Position numbers and translations under genes: made by a program. Below, piece after piece: positions 34,884 to 43,274 of a stretch of DNA of 64,000 nt. This DNA is from Mycobacterium paraterrae. GTDB lineage: Bacteria > Actinomycetota > Actinomycetes > Mycobacteriales > Mycobacteriaceae. Within the stretch, counting starts at the first letter, position 1. Each line of letters starts with the position of its first letter. The stretch covers positions 1 through 64,000 of the forward strand of contig NZ_CP092488.2 in NCBI RefSeq assembly GCF_022430545.2. Reading direction: 5' to 3'. The notes beneath the pieces were generated by a model that saw nothing but the letters and a program-made list of their open reading frames with translations, did not search any database and was not told where the DNA came from.

Positions 34884-35633
34884 ATGTCCCTGGTCCTGTA
34901 CAGCGTCGACAACCGCGTCGCGCTGATCACGGTCAACGACCCGGATCGACGCAACGCGGTGACGAGCGCCATGTCCGCTGAATTGCGCGCCGCGGTGGAA
35001 CGGGCCCAGGCCGACCCTGCCGTCCACGCGGTGGTGGTCACCGGTACCGGCAAGGCGTTCTGCGCCGGCGCCGATCTCAGTGCCCTGGGCAGCGCCGCCG
35101 AAGAAGGATTACGCCGGCTCTACGACGGGTTCATGGCCGTCGGCAAGTGCACGCTGCCCACCATTGCCGCGGTCAACGGCCCAGCCGTCGGCGCGGGGCT
35201 GAATTTGGCGCTGGCTGCCGACGTTCGGATCGCTGGTCCGAACGCCTTGTTCGACGCCCGTTTTCAGAAGTTGGGCATTCACCCGGGTGGGGGCGCGACG
35301 TGGATGCTGCAGCGCGCTGTGGGACCGCAGGTGGCCCGGGCCGCGTTGTTGTTCGGCATGCGCTTCGACGCGGAATCTGCTGTGCGGCATGGCCTTGCGC
35401 TCAGCGTCGCCGAGGACCCGGTAGCGGCGGCGCTGGAGCTGGCAGCCGGTCCGGCCGCCGCGCCGCGCGAGGTGGTGCTGGCGACCAAGGCCACCATGCG
35501 CTCCACCGCCAGCCCGGGTTCACTCGACGTGGACCTGCACGAGCAGGCCAAGGACACCGAACTGGGACCGCAGGCCCACTCGATCCAGTCTCCCGAGTTT
35601 GCGGCGCGGCTCGCCGCGGCGCAGCGCCGTTAG
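34884..35633 (+). CDS. echA14: Enoyl-CoA hydratase/isomerase family protein EchA14
   Basis: The 249-residue crotonase starts at ATG 34884 after GGAGGTGCCCG. CoA-binding and oxyanion-hole segments are intact: AFCAGADLSALGS and IAAVNGPAVGAGLNLALAADVRIAGPNA. The segment FDARFQKLGIHPGGGATWML lines up with the family block that normally contains Pro-Glu, one of the two catalytic glutamates; here that position is not Glu, so hydratase activity is doubtful and another crotonase reaction (isomerase, thioesterase) is possible. It corresponds to Rv2486. Its end is 10 bp from the convergent citE stop. Confidence 0.9.
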   Translation: MSLVLYSVDNRVALITVNDPDRRNAVTSAMSAELRAAVERAQADPAVHAVVVTGTGKAFCAGADLSALGSAAEEGLRRLYDGFMAVGKCTLPTIAAVNGPAVGAGLNLALAADVRIAGPNALFDARFQKLGIHPGGGATWMLQRAVGPQVARAALLFGMRFDAESAVRHGLALSVAEDPVAAALELAAGPAAAPREVVLATKATMRSTASPGSLDVDLHEQAKDTELGPQAHSIQSPEFAARLAAAQRR

Positions 35634-35643
35634 CCCCGACCTT

Positions 35644-36462
35644 TTACGAGGGTGCTTCACCCGCGAGGTGCACAATCCGTTCGGCTCGCCGCAGCACCGG
35701 CGCATCCACCATGAGTCCGTTGTATGCAAACACGCCGCGCTCGCCGGCGGAGGCGGCGAGGACCTGGCGTGCCCAGTCGACCTGTTCGGCCGACGGGGCA
35801 TAGCCGGCCCGAATCACGGGCACCTGGCTGGGATGAATAGCAACCTTCGCGTCGAAGCCGACGGCCACCGCGTCGTCGACTTCGCCGCGCAGTCCGTCGA
35901 GGTTCTTGATGTCGAGATAGACCGAATCCAAGGCGAGGCGGCCATACGCCTTGGCGGCCAACAGCGATTGCGAGCGAACGTGGCGGGCCACCTCGCGGTA
36001 GCTGCCGTCCGGGTAGCGGTTAGCGGTGCCCCCGAGGACGGCGAACAGGTCTTCGGCACCCCACATCACCGCGATGGCGTTGTCCACCTGGACGGTCTCG
36101 GTGACGGCCAGCGCGCCCAGGGGTGATTCGACCAGCACGATGACGTTCAGTGGCGCAAGGGCGCTGACGTGTTCGACCGCTTCGCATTTGGGGAGCATGA
36201 CGGTGTCGTACGCGGTGTCCTTCAGCGCTTGTAGATCCAGTTCCTGATCTTCGGTGCCGAATTGGTTGACGCGCACCACAGTTCGCGACGGGTCGAGCGG
36301 GACGTCGACCAGAGACTTGCGGGCGGCGGGTCGGTCAGCGGCCGCGCAGCCGTCCTCGAGATCGAGGATCACGACATCGGCTGCCGCGGCGGCCTTTTCG
36401 TAGCGCTCGTGGCGGTCGGCCGGGCAGAACAGCCATGCCGGGCCGGGATTGGTCAGCGGCAT
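35644..36462 (-). CDS. citE: CitE-like beta-hydroxyacyl-CoA lyase (Rv2498c)
   Basis: The protein has 272 residues with an HpcH/HpaI-type TIM barrel. WLFCPADRHERYEKAAAAADVVILDLEDGCAAADRPAAR, TVVRVNQFGTEDQ, VMLPKCEAVEHV, VLVESPLGAL and MWGAEDLFAVLGG contain the Arg, Glu and Asp residues that bind CoA and Mg2+. The M. tuberculosis orthologue is a stereospecific lyase acting on citramalyl-CoA and HMG-CoA-type substrates, giving acetyl-CoA plus pyruvate or acetoacetate, in itaconate and leucine breakdown. It is not a citrate lyase subunit. Its ATG overlaps the stop of the MaoC gene by one base (TGATG), placing it last in the accD1 operon. Confidence 0.95.
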   Translation of the reverse strand: MPLTNPGPAWLFCPADRHERYEKAAAAADVVILDLEDGCAAADRPAARKSLVDVPLDPSRTVVRVNQFGTEDQELDLQALKDTAYDTVMLPKCEAVEHVSALAPLNVIVLVESPLGALAVTETVQVDNAIAVMWGAEDLFAVLGGTANRYPDGSYREVARHVRSQSLLAAKAYGRLALDSVYLDIKNLDGLRGEVDDAVAVGFDAKVAIHPSQVPVIRAGYAPSAEQVDWARQVLAASAGERGVFAYNGLMVDAPVLRRAERIVHLAGEAPS

Positions 36463-36989
36463 CAGTTGTCGCCCTCCGATGGCCGCATCCGCACCATCGT
36501 CTTGCGGTTGGCGGTGGCCACCACGTCGCCGTACTGGTTGCGACCCGTGTGCGCGAACGTGACGATGCCCTCGCCCGGACGACTCTTGGATGCTCGCTTC
36601 TCGAGGATGACCGACTCTGCGTACAACGTGTCACCGTGGAAAAGTGGCTTGGGAAAAGCGATCTCGGAGAACCCGAGGTTGCCGACGATCGTGCCCTGGG
36701 TCAACTGGGCGACCGACAATCCGACCAGGGTCGACAGGGTGAACATGGAGTTGACCAGCCGCTGATTGAAGGGCGGCAGCGCGTCGGAGAACGCCGCGTC
36801 CAGGTGCAGGGCCTGGGTGTTCATCGTCAGCGTCGTGAACAACACATTGTCGGCCTCGGTGATCGTGCGGCCCGGGCGATGCAGGTAGCGCACGCCTGTC
36901 TCGAATTCCTCGAACCACAAACCCCGCTGGACGACGTCACGGAACACCTCGGTCACAGCCCGTTGGTTCGTCTCGTTCCCGTCGGTCAC
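36462..36989 (-). CDS. MaoC-like enoyl-CoA hydratase (Rv2499c)
   Basis: The 175-residue protein has a double hot-dog MaoC fold: GLWFEEFETGVRYLHRPGRTITEADNVLFTTLTMNTQALHLDAAF, NSMFTLSTLVGLSVAQLTQGTIVGNLGF, PLFHGDTLYAESVILEKRASKSRPGEGIVTF. The Asp-His pair of R-hydratases is in the ITEADN/ALHLD region. By pathway it should hydrate itaconyl-CoA or 3-methylglutaconyl-CoA, giving the substrate of the CitE-like lyase, with which its gene overlaps. It follows fadE19 by 25 bp. Confidence 0.92.
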   Translation of the reverse strand: MTDGNETNQRAVTEVFRDVVQRGLWFEEFETGVRYLHRPGRTITEADNVLFTTLTMNTQALHLDAAFSDALPPFNQRLVNSMFTLSTLVGLSVAQLTQGTIVGNLGFSEIAFPKPLFHGDTLYAESVILEKRASKSRPGEGIVTFAHTGRNQYGDVVATANRKTMVRMRPSEGDN

Positions 36990-37014
36990 TGACGTTCCCT
37001 CCGCTCAGTCGACT

Positions 37015-38175
37015 TCACAGCCCGACCTCTCGACCGATCAGCATCAGCTGCACCTCCGTGGTCCCCTCGCCGATCTCCAGAATCTTGCTGTCCCGGTAGT
37101 GCCGGGCCACGGTGAACTCGTTCATGAAGCCGTACCCGCCGTGAACCTGGGTGGCGTCGCGGGCGTTGTCCATCGCCGCCTCGCTGGCGACCAGTTTGGC
37201 GATTGCCGCCTGCTTCTTGAACGGTTTGCCGGCCAGCATCAACGCCGCGGCGTCGTAGTACGCGGTGCGCGCGGTGTGGGCGCGCGCCTCCATCCGCGCG
37301 ATGGTGAATGCGATGGACTGGTAACGGCCGATTGCCTGCCCGAAAGCCTCGCGCTCCTTGGCGTACTTCACACTCTCGTCGACACAGCCCTGCGCGACGC
37401 CGGTCGACAGCGCGGCGATCGCAATCCGGCCTTCGTCGAGGATGCGCAGGAAGTTGGCGTAGCCGCGGCCGCGTTCACCGAGCAGGTTTTCCTCGGGCAC
37501 CCGCACGTCGTCGAAGCTCAGCGGGTGGGTGTCGGATGCGTTCCAGCCGACCTTGTCGTAAGGGGGCTCGACGGTGAATCCCTTCGCGGGCGTCGGCACC
37601 AGGATCGACGAGATCTCCTTCTTGCCGTCGCGGTCACCGGTCACCGCGGTGACGGTGACGAGCTTGGTGATGTCGGTTCCGGAGTTGGTGATGAACTGCT
37701 TGGAACCGTTGATCACCCAGTGCCCGTCGTCGAGATGCGCGGTGGTCTTGGTCGCGCCGGCGTCAGTGCCACCACCGGGCTCGGTCAACCCGAACGCGCC
37801 CAAGGCACGGCCACTGGCCAACTGCGGCAACCACTCCTGCTTCTGCGCGTCGGTGCCGAACCGATAGACGGGCATGGCGCCCAGCGAGACGCCGGCCTCG
37901 AGGGTGATCGCTACGCTCTGGTCGACCTTGCCCAGTTCCTCCAACGCCAGGCACAGCGCGAAGTAGTCACCGCCCATGCCGCCGAATTCCTCGGGGAAGG
38001 GCAGCCCGAACAGGCCCATCTCGGCCATCCCGGCCACCACCTCGTACGGGAACGAGTGCTCCGCGTCATGCTTGGCGGCTACCGGCGCGACCACACTCTG
38101 GGCGAAGTCGCGGACCGTCTTGGCCAGCTGTTGGTATTCGTCCGGGAGCGTCCCGGTCGACAAGAAATCACTCAT
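37015..38175 (-). CDS. fadE19: Acyl-CoA dehydrogenase FadE19 (isovaleryl-CoA dehydrogenase type)
   Basis: I chose ATG 38175 because AGAGGA sits eight bases upstream; a GTG at 38181 would be too close to it. The 386-residue flavoenzyme has GAFGLTEPGGGTDAGATKTTA and WVINGSKQFITNSG (FAD and substrate binding), REAFGQAIGRYQSIAFTIARM, QVHGGYGFMNEF and the C-terminal ILEIGEGTTEVQLMLIGRE. It oxidises a short branched acyl-CoA, most likely isovaleryl-CoA, to 3-methylcrotonyl-CoA, the substrate of the AccA1-AccD1 carboxylase encoded just upstream. Its start overlaps the accA1 end by 8 bases. Confidence 0.95.
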   Translation of the reverse strand: MSDFLSTGTLPDEYQQLAKTVRDFAQSVVAPVAAKHDAEHSFPYEVVAGMAEMGLFGLPFPEEFGGMGGDYFALCLALEELGKVDQSVAITLEAGVSLGAMPVYRFGTDAQKQEWLPQLASGRALGAFGLTEPGGGTDAGATKTTAHLDDGHWVINGSKQFITNSGTDITKLVTVTAVTGDRDGKKEISSILVPTPAKGFTVEPPYDKVGWNASDTHPLSFDDVRVPEENLLGERGRGYANFLRILDEGRIAIAALSTGVAQGCVDESVKYAKEREAFGQAIGRYQSIAFTIARMEARAHTARTAYYDAAALMLAGKPFKKQAAIAKLVASEAAMDNARDATQVHGGYGFMNEFTVARHYRDSKILEIGEGTTEVQLMLIGREVGL

Positions 38176-40174
38176 GCGCACTATCCTCTATCCGTATTGC
38201 GTTGCTGCTGGCTGTAATTCGGGCCAGCGGCTGGCCCACCTTGACTTGGTCGCCGGCCGCGACGAGGAGCTCGACCACGCCGTCGACGGGCGCCATCAGC
38301 GCATGCTCCATCTTCATCGCCTCGACGGTCACCACCACCGTGCCGGCCTCGACCACGTCGCCGTGCTCGACTCCGACCGCGACGACCGCGCCGGGCATCG
38401 GGCTGGTCAGCTCGGCATCCCCATTGTGTTCTTCGTCCTCGCGGACCGGTGCTTCGCGCACCTCGTCGAGCACCGCGACGGCACCGTCACCGGCCAGCCA
38501 GATCGTGCCGTCCTGTACCGCGACCGTGTAGGTGACGCGCAATCCGTCGAGCGTCACCGTCAGCCGGTCGCCGGCCAAAGCGGCCTGCAGCGAACGGGAT
38601 TCACCGTCTTCGATGCGTACTTCGGCGGCATCCGGGGCGCCGACGATGTGTACGTGGTCGGTGCGCTCCCCTGACCGCAATCGGATGCTCACCGGCGCCC
38701 GGCGGCCGACGCGCCACCCGGACGGCACCTCCCACAGGTCGGCGCCCGCGGCGGGAAATCGGCGCAGCCACTGTACGGCGGCTGCGGCGACGAAGTGCTC
38801 GTCGCCGGTCGGGACCGCCACGAAGTCACCGGCACGACGGTCCAGCAACCCGGTGTCGAGCCGGCCGGCGACGACGTCGGGGTCACCCAGCAGGAACCGC
38901 AGGAACTCGATGTTGGTGACGACGCCGAGCACCGCAGTCTCGCCCAAGGCTCGATCCAGGGTGCGCAACGCCGTGGCCCGGTCTGGTCCGTAGGCAATGA
39001 CTTTCGCGAGCATCGGGTCGTAATCGCTGCCGACGACCATTCCCGCGGACAGGCCCGAATCGACCCGAACGCCGGGCGCGCCGGACTCCGTCACCGCCAA
39101 CACGTCACCGCCGGTGGGCAGGAAGCCGTTGGCCGGATCCTCGGCGTACACCCGGGCTTCGATCGCGTGTCCCCGCAGCGCGATATCGGCCTGATCGACG
39201 GTCAGCTTTTCCCCCGCCGCAATCCGGACTTGCCATTCGACCAGGTCCCATCCGGTCACCAGCTCGGTGACCGGATGCTCGACCTGCAGACGGGTGTTCA
39301 TCTCCATGAAGAAGAACTCGTCAGGACGGTCGGCGGAAACGATGAACTCCACCGTGCCCGCGCCGGTGTAGGCCACGCTGCGCGCGGTGTCGCACGCGGC
39401 GGCGCCGATCCGGGCGCGCGTCTCCTCGTCGAGTAGGGGGGACGGCGCCTCTTCGATCACCTTTTGATGGCGGCGTTGCAGGCTGCATTCTCGCTCGCCG
39501 AAGTGCACCACGTTGCCGTGGCCATCGGCCAGCACTTGGACCTCGATATGTCTGGGGCGCAGCACGAATCGCTCTAGGAACAAGGTGTCGTCACCGAACG
39601 CGGCGGCGGACTCACGGCGTGCGCTGACCAGCGCGGCGGGCAGGTCGGCCGGCTGCTCGACCATCCGCATGCCTTTGCCGCCACCGCCAGCGGAGGGCTT
39701 GACCAGAACCGGGTAGCCGATGTCGTCGGCGGCGGCGATCAATTCCTTGTCGCTCAGGCCGGGCCGTGCAATACCCGGAACGACTGGCACGCCGAAAGCC
39801 GACACCGTGGTTTTCGCGGCGATCTTGTCGCCCATGGTCTGGATGGCACCCACCGGCGGGCCGATGAACGCGATTCCGGCCTTCTCGAGGGCCGCCGCGA
39901 ATTCGGCGTTCTCCGAGAGGAAGCCGTAACCGGGATGAACCGCTTCAGCGCCGGTCCGCACCGCAGCGTCGACGATCGCCGAGACATTGAGGTAACTGCT
40001 GCGCGCCGCCGCCGGGCCGATCGCGACGGCCACGTCTGCCTCCGCGACATGGCGTGCGCCTGCGTCGGCGTCGCTGTACACCGCGACGGATCGGATGCCC
40101 ATCGTCGTGAGCGTACGCATCACCCGGACGGCGATCTCGCCGCGGTTGGCTACCAGAACCGTGTGGAATCCCAT
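38168..40174 (-). CDS. accA1: Biotin-dependent carboxylase alpha subunit AccA1 (3-methylcrotonyl-CoA carboxylase type)
   Basis: From ATG 40174 (MGFHTVLVANRGEIAVRVMRT) the protein has 668 residues. The biotin carboxylase domain (about 1-450) has VHPGYGFLSENAEFA, KPSAGGGGKGMR, the HVEVQVLAD-like RHIEVQVLADGHGN and FFMEMNTRLQVEHPVTE. A BT linker domain and a C-terminal BCCP with the biotinylated lysine K621 in VEAMKMEHA follow. Together with AccD1 it carboxylates 3-methylcrotonyl-CoA in leucine breakdown. Residues encoded upstream of MGFH lie inside accD1 and are not coding. It starts 4 bp after accD1. Confidence 0.96.
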   Translation of the reverse strand: MGFHTVLVANRGEIAVRVMRTLTTMGIRSVAVYSDADAGARHVAEADVAVAIGPAAARSSYLNVSAIVDAAVRTGAEAVHPGYGFLSENAEFAAALEKAGIAFIGPPVGAIQTMGDKIAAKTTVSAFGVPVVPGIARPGLSDKELIAAADDIGYPVLVKPSAGGGGKGMRMVEQPADLPAALVSARRESAAAFGDDTLFLERFVLRPRHIEVQVLADGHGNVVHFGERECSLQRRHQKVIEEAPSPLLDEETRARIGAAACDTARSVAYTGAGTVEFIVSADRPDEFFFMEMNTRLQVEHPVTELVTGWDLVEWQVRIAAGEKLTVDQADIALRGHAIEARVYAEDPANGFLPTGGDVLAVTESGAPGVRVDSGLSAGMVVGSDYDPMLAKVIAYGPDRATALRTLDRALGETAVLGVVTNIEFLRFLLGDPDVVAGRLDTGLLDRRAGDFVAVPTGDEHFVAAAAVQWLRRFPAAGADLWEVPSGWRVGRRAPVSIRLRSGERTDHVHIVGAPDAAEVRIEDGESRSLQAALAGDRLTVTLDGLRVTYTVAVQDGTIWLAGDGAVAVLDEVREAPVREDEEHNGDAELTSPMPGAVVAVGVEHGDVVEAGTVVVTVEAMKMEHALMAPVDGVVELLVAAGDQVKVGQPLARITASSNAIRIEDSAHE

Positions 40175-40178
40175 CGCG

Positions 40179-41729
40179 CTACATCCGGAAAACGCCGTAG
40201 GAGACCGGATCGACCGGTGCTGTGGATGTGACCGAAAGTGCCAGGCCGACAACGGTTCTGGTGTCGGCAGGATCAATCACCCCGTCGTCCCAGAGCCGGG
40301 CTGTCGAATAGTACGGATTGCCCTGGTGTTCATACTGGGCGCGGATCGGGGCCTTCAACGCTTCTTCCTCCTCGGCGGTCATCTCGCCACGCACCGTCGC
40401 CAGCACCGATGCCGCCTGTTCACCGCCCATGACCGATATCCGCGCGTTCGGCCACATCCACAGGAAGCGTGGCGAATACGCCCGGCCACACATCGAATAG
40501 TTGCCCGCGCCGTACGACCCGCCGATGACCACGGTGAGCTTCGGCACACGTGCGCACGCCACCGCGGTCACCATCTTGGCGCCATGTTTGGCGATTCCGC
40601 CGGCCTCGTATTCACGGCCGACCATGAATCCGGAAATGTTCTGCAGGAACAACAGCGGGACCATCCGCTTGTCGCACAGTTCGATGAAATGCGCTCCCTT
40701 GACGGCGGATTCGGAAAACAGCACGCCGTTGTTGGCGATGATTCCCACCGGGTGGCCGTGAATGTGCGCGAACCCGGTGACCAGGGTGGACCCGTATTCC
40801 GCCTTGAACTCGGCGAATTCGCTGCCGTCGACCAGGCGGTTGATGACGTGGTGCACGTCGTAGGGAATCCGCGGATCGACGGGAACCACGTCGTAGAGCT
40901 CGGCCTGGTCGGCGATCGGGTCTTCGGCGGGTCGCACATCCCAGATGCGGGGCTCCCGTGGACCCAGGGTCGATACGATGCGCCGCACGATCCGCAACGC
41001 GTCGCGGTCGTCATGGGCAAGGTGGTCGGTGACCCCGGATGTCTTCGAATGCAGTTCTCCGCCACCGAGGTCCTCGGCCGAGACCACTTCGCCGGTGGCC
41101 GCTTTCACCAGCGGCGGCCCGCCGAGAAAGATGGTGCCCTGGTTGCGGACGATCACGGCTTCGTCGCTCATCGCCGGGACGTAGGCCCCACCGGCCGTGC
41201 ACGATCCCAGCACCGCGGCGATCTGCGGGATGCCTTGCGCGCTGAGATTGGCCTGGTTGTAGAAGATCCGGCCGAAATGGTCCCGATCGGGGAACACCTC
41301 GTCCTGCCGCGGCAGAAACGCACCGCCCGAGTCGACGAGATAGATGCACGGCAGTCGATTCTGCGCCGCGATCTCTTGCGCGCGGAGGTGCTTTTTGACC
41401 GTAATCGGGTAGTACGTGCCACCTTTGACCGTCGCGTCGTTGGCCACGATCATGCATTCACGGCCCGAGACACGGCCGATCCCGGTAATGATGCCGGCCC
41501 CTGGACACTCGTCGTCGTACATCCCGTCGGCGGCCAGTGGCGCGATCTCGAGTAGCGGGCTGCCGGGGTCGAGCAGCCCGTCGACGCGGTCGCGCGGCAA
41601 CAGCTTGCCGCGGTCGACATGACGGGCGCGGGATCGTTCCGATCCACCCAGTGCAGCCGTCGCGAGTTTGCCACGCAACTGTTCGACGAGTGCGGTGTGC
41701 GCCGTGCGGTTTTCCGCCGGTGAGGTCAT
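40179..41729 (-). CDS. accD1: Carboxyltransferase beta subunit AccD1
   Basis: The 516-residue protein with two crotonase-like halves is the carboxyltransferase of the AccA1-AccD1 complex. LLPRDRVDGLLDPGSPLLEIAPLA, GGTYYPITVKKHLRAQEIA and LVDSGGAFLPRQ are characteristic of methylcrotonyl-CoA carboxylase rather than propionyl-CoA carboxylase. GSCTAGGAYVPAMSDE and GGSYGAGNYSMCGRAYSPRFLWMWPNARISVMGG form the oxyanion holes. It is the first gene of the five-gene operon and faces bkaR across the operator palindrome, which begins 17 bp before its ATG. Confidence 0.96.
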   Translation of the reverse strand: MTSPAENRTAHTALVEQLRGKLATAALGGSERSRARHVDRGKLLPRDRVDGLLDPGSPLLEIAPLAADGMYDDECPGAGIITGIGRVSGRECMIVANDATVKGGTYYPITVKKHLRAQEIAAQNRLPCIYLVDSGGAFLPRQDEVFPDRDHFGRIFYNQANLSAQGIPQIAAVLGSCTAGGAYVPAMSDEAVIVRNQGTIFLGGPPLVKAATGEVVSAEDLGGGELHSKTSGVTDHLAHDDRDALRIVRRIVSTLGPREPRIWDVRPAEDPIADQAELYDVVPVDPRIPYDVHHVINRLVDGSEFAEFKAEYGSTLVTGFAHIHGHPVGIIANNGVLFSESAVKGAHFIELCDKRMVPLLFLQNISGFMVGREYEAGGIAKHGAKMVTAVACARVPKLTVVIGGSYGAGNYSMCGRAYSPRFLWMWPNARISVMGGEQAASVLATVRGEMTAEEEEALKAPIRAQYEHQGNPYYSTARLWDDGVIDPADTRTVVGLALSVTSTAPVDPVSYGVFRM

Positions 41730-41746
41730 CGGTTACACGCCATTTT

Positions 41747-41791
41747 CGGTTAATGGTCACTAACTCGTGCTATGTTAGTGGTGATTAACCG
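41747..41791. promoter_or_regulatory. Operator palindrome between accD1 and bkaR
   Basis: Two 18-bp arms, CGGTTAATGGTCACTAAC (41747-41764) and GTTAGTGGTGATTAACCG (41774-41791), are inverted repeats with 15 of 18 positions matching, separated by 9 bp. The site lies between two divergent starts (accD1 at 41729, bkaR at 41811). TATGTT at 41771-41776 is a candidate -10 for bkaR and would be covered by bound repressor. Autoregulation and repression of the operon are inferred. Confidence 0.85.
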
Positions 41792-41810
41792 AACTGTCCA
41801 GGGAGGCGGA

Positions 41811-42443
41811 ATGGCGGCGACCGCTCCGGCCAACCCCAGCGGGCACTCGTCCGAACCGAACCCTCGCAGCAGGCGCAAATCGGACCGCCGCCTCCAGCTG
41901 CTGGGGGCCGCCGAGCGCCTGTTCGCCGAACGGGGTTTCCTGGCGGTACGACTCGAGGACATCGGTGCGGCCGCCGGAGTGAGCGGGCCCGCCATCTACC
42001 GGCATTTTCCTAACAAGGAATCGCTGTTGGTCGAGCTGCTGGTCGGGATCAGCACGCGACTGCTGGACGGTGCGCGAGACGTCCAGTCCCGCGAAAAGGA
42101 CGCGGCGGCAGCACTGGACGGCTTGATCGACTTCCACCTCGACTTCGCGCTGGGCGAGCCGGACCTCATCCGGATTCAGGACCGCGATCTCGCCTACCTG
42201 CCCGCCGCCGCCGAACGCCAGGTGCGGCGGGCGCAGCGGCAGTACGTCGAAATCTGGGTGGGCGTGCTGCGGCGGGTCGAGCCGCAACTGGCCGAGACCG
42301 ATGCTCGGCTGATGGCACACGCCGCCTTCGGCCTGCTCAACTCCACACCACACAGCCTCAAGCCAGACGGCGCGGCACGGTCCCGGGCGGTGATGCGGGC
42401 GATGACAGTCGCCGCGCTGACCGCTCATCCGCCGCCGGCGTGA
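41811..42443 (+). CDS. bkaR: TetR-family repressor BkaR of branched-chain keto-acid metabolism
   Basis: The start is ATG 41811 after GGGAGGCGGA; 210 residues. A disordered N-terminus (MAATAPANPSGHSSEPNPRSRRKSDRR) is followed by the TetR helix-turn-helix (LLGAAERLFAERGFLAVRLEDIGAAAGVSGPAIYRHFPNKESLLVELL). The C-terminal ligand domain includes FHLDFALGEPDLIRIQDRDLAYLP. The orthologue Rv2506 represses the operon associated with branched-chain keto-acid metabolism. The effector is presumably an acyl-CoA intermediate. Confidence 0.94.
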   Translation: MAATAPANPSGHSSEPNPRSRRKSDRRLQLLGAAERLFAERGFLAVRLEDIGAAAGVSGPAIYRHFPNKESLLVELLVGISTRLLDGARDVQSREKDAAAALDGLIDFHLDFALGEPDLIRIQDRDLAYLPAAAERQVRRAQRQYVEIWVGVLRRVEPQLAETDARLMAHAAFGLLNSTPHSLKPDGAARSRAVMRAMTVAALTAHPPPA

Positions 42444-42518
42444 AGCCATTTTCACTGTTATTCAGACGTTTCAGCGCCGACTGTTGTGCTGCAGGTACCC
42501 TGCAGAAATGAGGTGGGC

Positions 42519-43274
42519 ATGAGCGATCGACGTCATCCCGAATACACCCGTTCAACCCAGGAGCGGACCGAGCAAACTCAACGGCTGAGCCAGCCGTACC
42601 GTCCCTATGTCGATCCGGCCTACAGCGGCCAGCCGTCATACCCGCCGCCGCCCTACTCCCGCGGGTCGTACGATCCCAACTCGGCAAACCCCACCGACAG
42701 GCTTCCCCAGTACTGGCTACGGGATCAGCCGCCGTCGAACCAGCCGCCGCTCGAGCCCGATCCCGACAAGCCCAGGGCGCCGCGCTGGCTGTGGATCGCC
42801 GCGGCCGCAGCGGTGGTGCTGGTGAGCGCCCTGGTCATCGCCCTGGTGATCGCCAATGGCACGGCGCGAAAGCAGACCGCGGTGCCTGCGCTGCCGTCGA
42901 CCCCGAGCTCGCACCAGCCAGCCCCGGTAGTCCCCAACTCTCCGTCGCACTCGGCCCAAGCGCCCCAGCCGGCCACCCCCGAGCCGAGCCAGTCCACGGA
43001 CCCGAACGCGATGCAGACCGTGGTGTACAACGTCACCGGTGAGGGCCGCGCGATCAGCATCACCTACGTGGACAACGACGGCATGATGCAGACCGAGTTC
43101 AATGTCCCCTTGCCGTGGTCCAAAGAAGTCAGTTTGCCCGAATCGGGCAGCAAGACGCCCAACGTCACGATCGTCAACATCGGCCACGACGTGAGCTGCA
43201 CGGTGACCGTCGACGGGGTCGAGGTCAACGAGCGCAACGGCGCCGGGCTGACCATATGCAACGGCAACGGCTAA
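42519..43274 (+). CDS. Proline-rich membrane protein with MmpS-like C-terminal domain (Rv2507)
   Basis: From ATG 42519 the protein has 251 residues. Residues 1-88 are a cytoplasmic, Pro/Tyr/Gln-rich disordered segment. One helix spans about 90-113. A Pro/Ser/Gln-rich spacer is followed by about 85 residues (TVVYNVTGEGRAISITYVDNDGMMQTEFNVPLPWSKEVSLPE ... NIGHDVSCTVTVDGVEV) that look like the extracytoplasmic beta-domain of MmpS proteins. No MmpL gene is next to it, so it may serve another envelope system. It converges with the MFS gene, overlapping by four bases. Confidence 0.85.
   Translation: MSDRRHPEYTRSTQERTEQTQRLSQPYRPYVDPAYSGQPSYPPPPYSRGSYDPNSANPTDRLPQYWLRDQPPSNQPPLEPDPDKPRAPRWLWIAAAAAVVLVSALVIALVIANGTARKQTAVPALPSTPSSHQPAPVVPNSPSHSAQAPQPATPEPSQSTDPNAMQTVVYNVTGEGRAISITYVDNDGMMQTEFNVPLPWSKEVSLPESGSKTPNVTIVNIGHDVSCTVTVDGVEVNERNGAGLTICNGNG

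Noticed and set aside
40174..40276. accA1 starting at 40276 with 34 extra residues
   Set aside because: The extra part overlaps accD1 and shows no biotin-carboxylase similarity; MGFHTVLVANRGEIA is the normal N-terminus.
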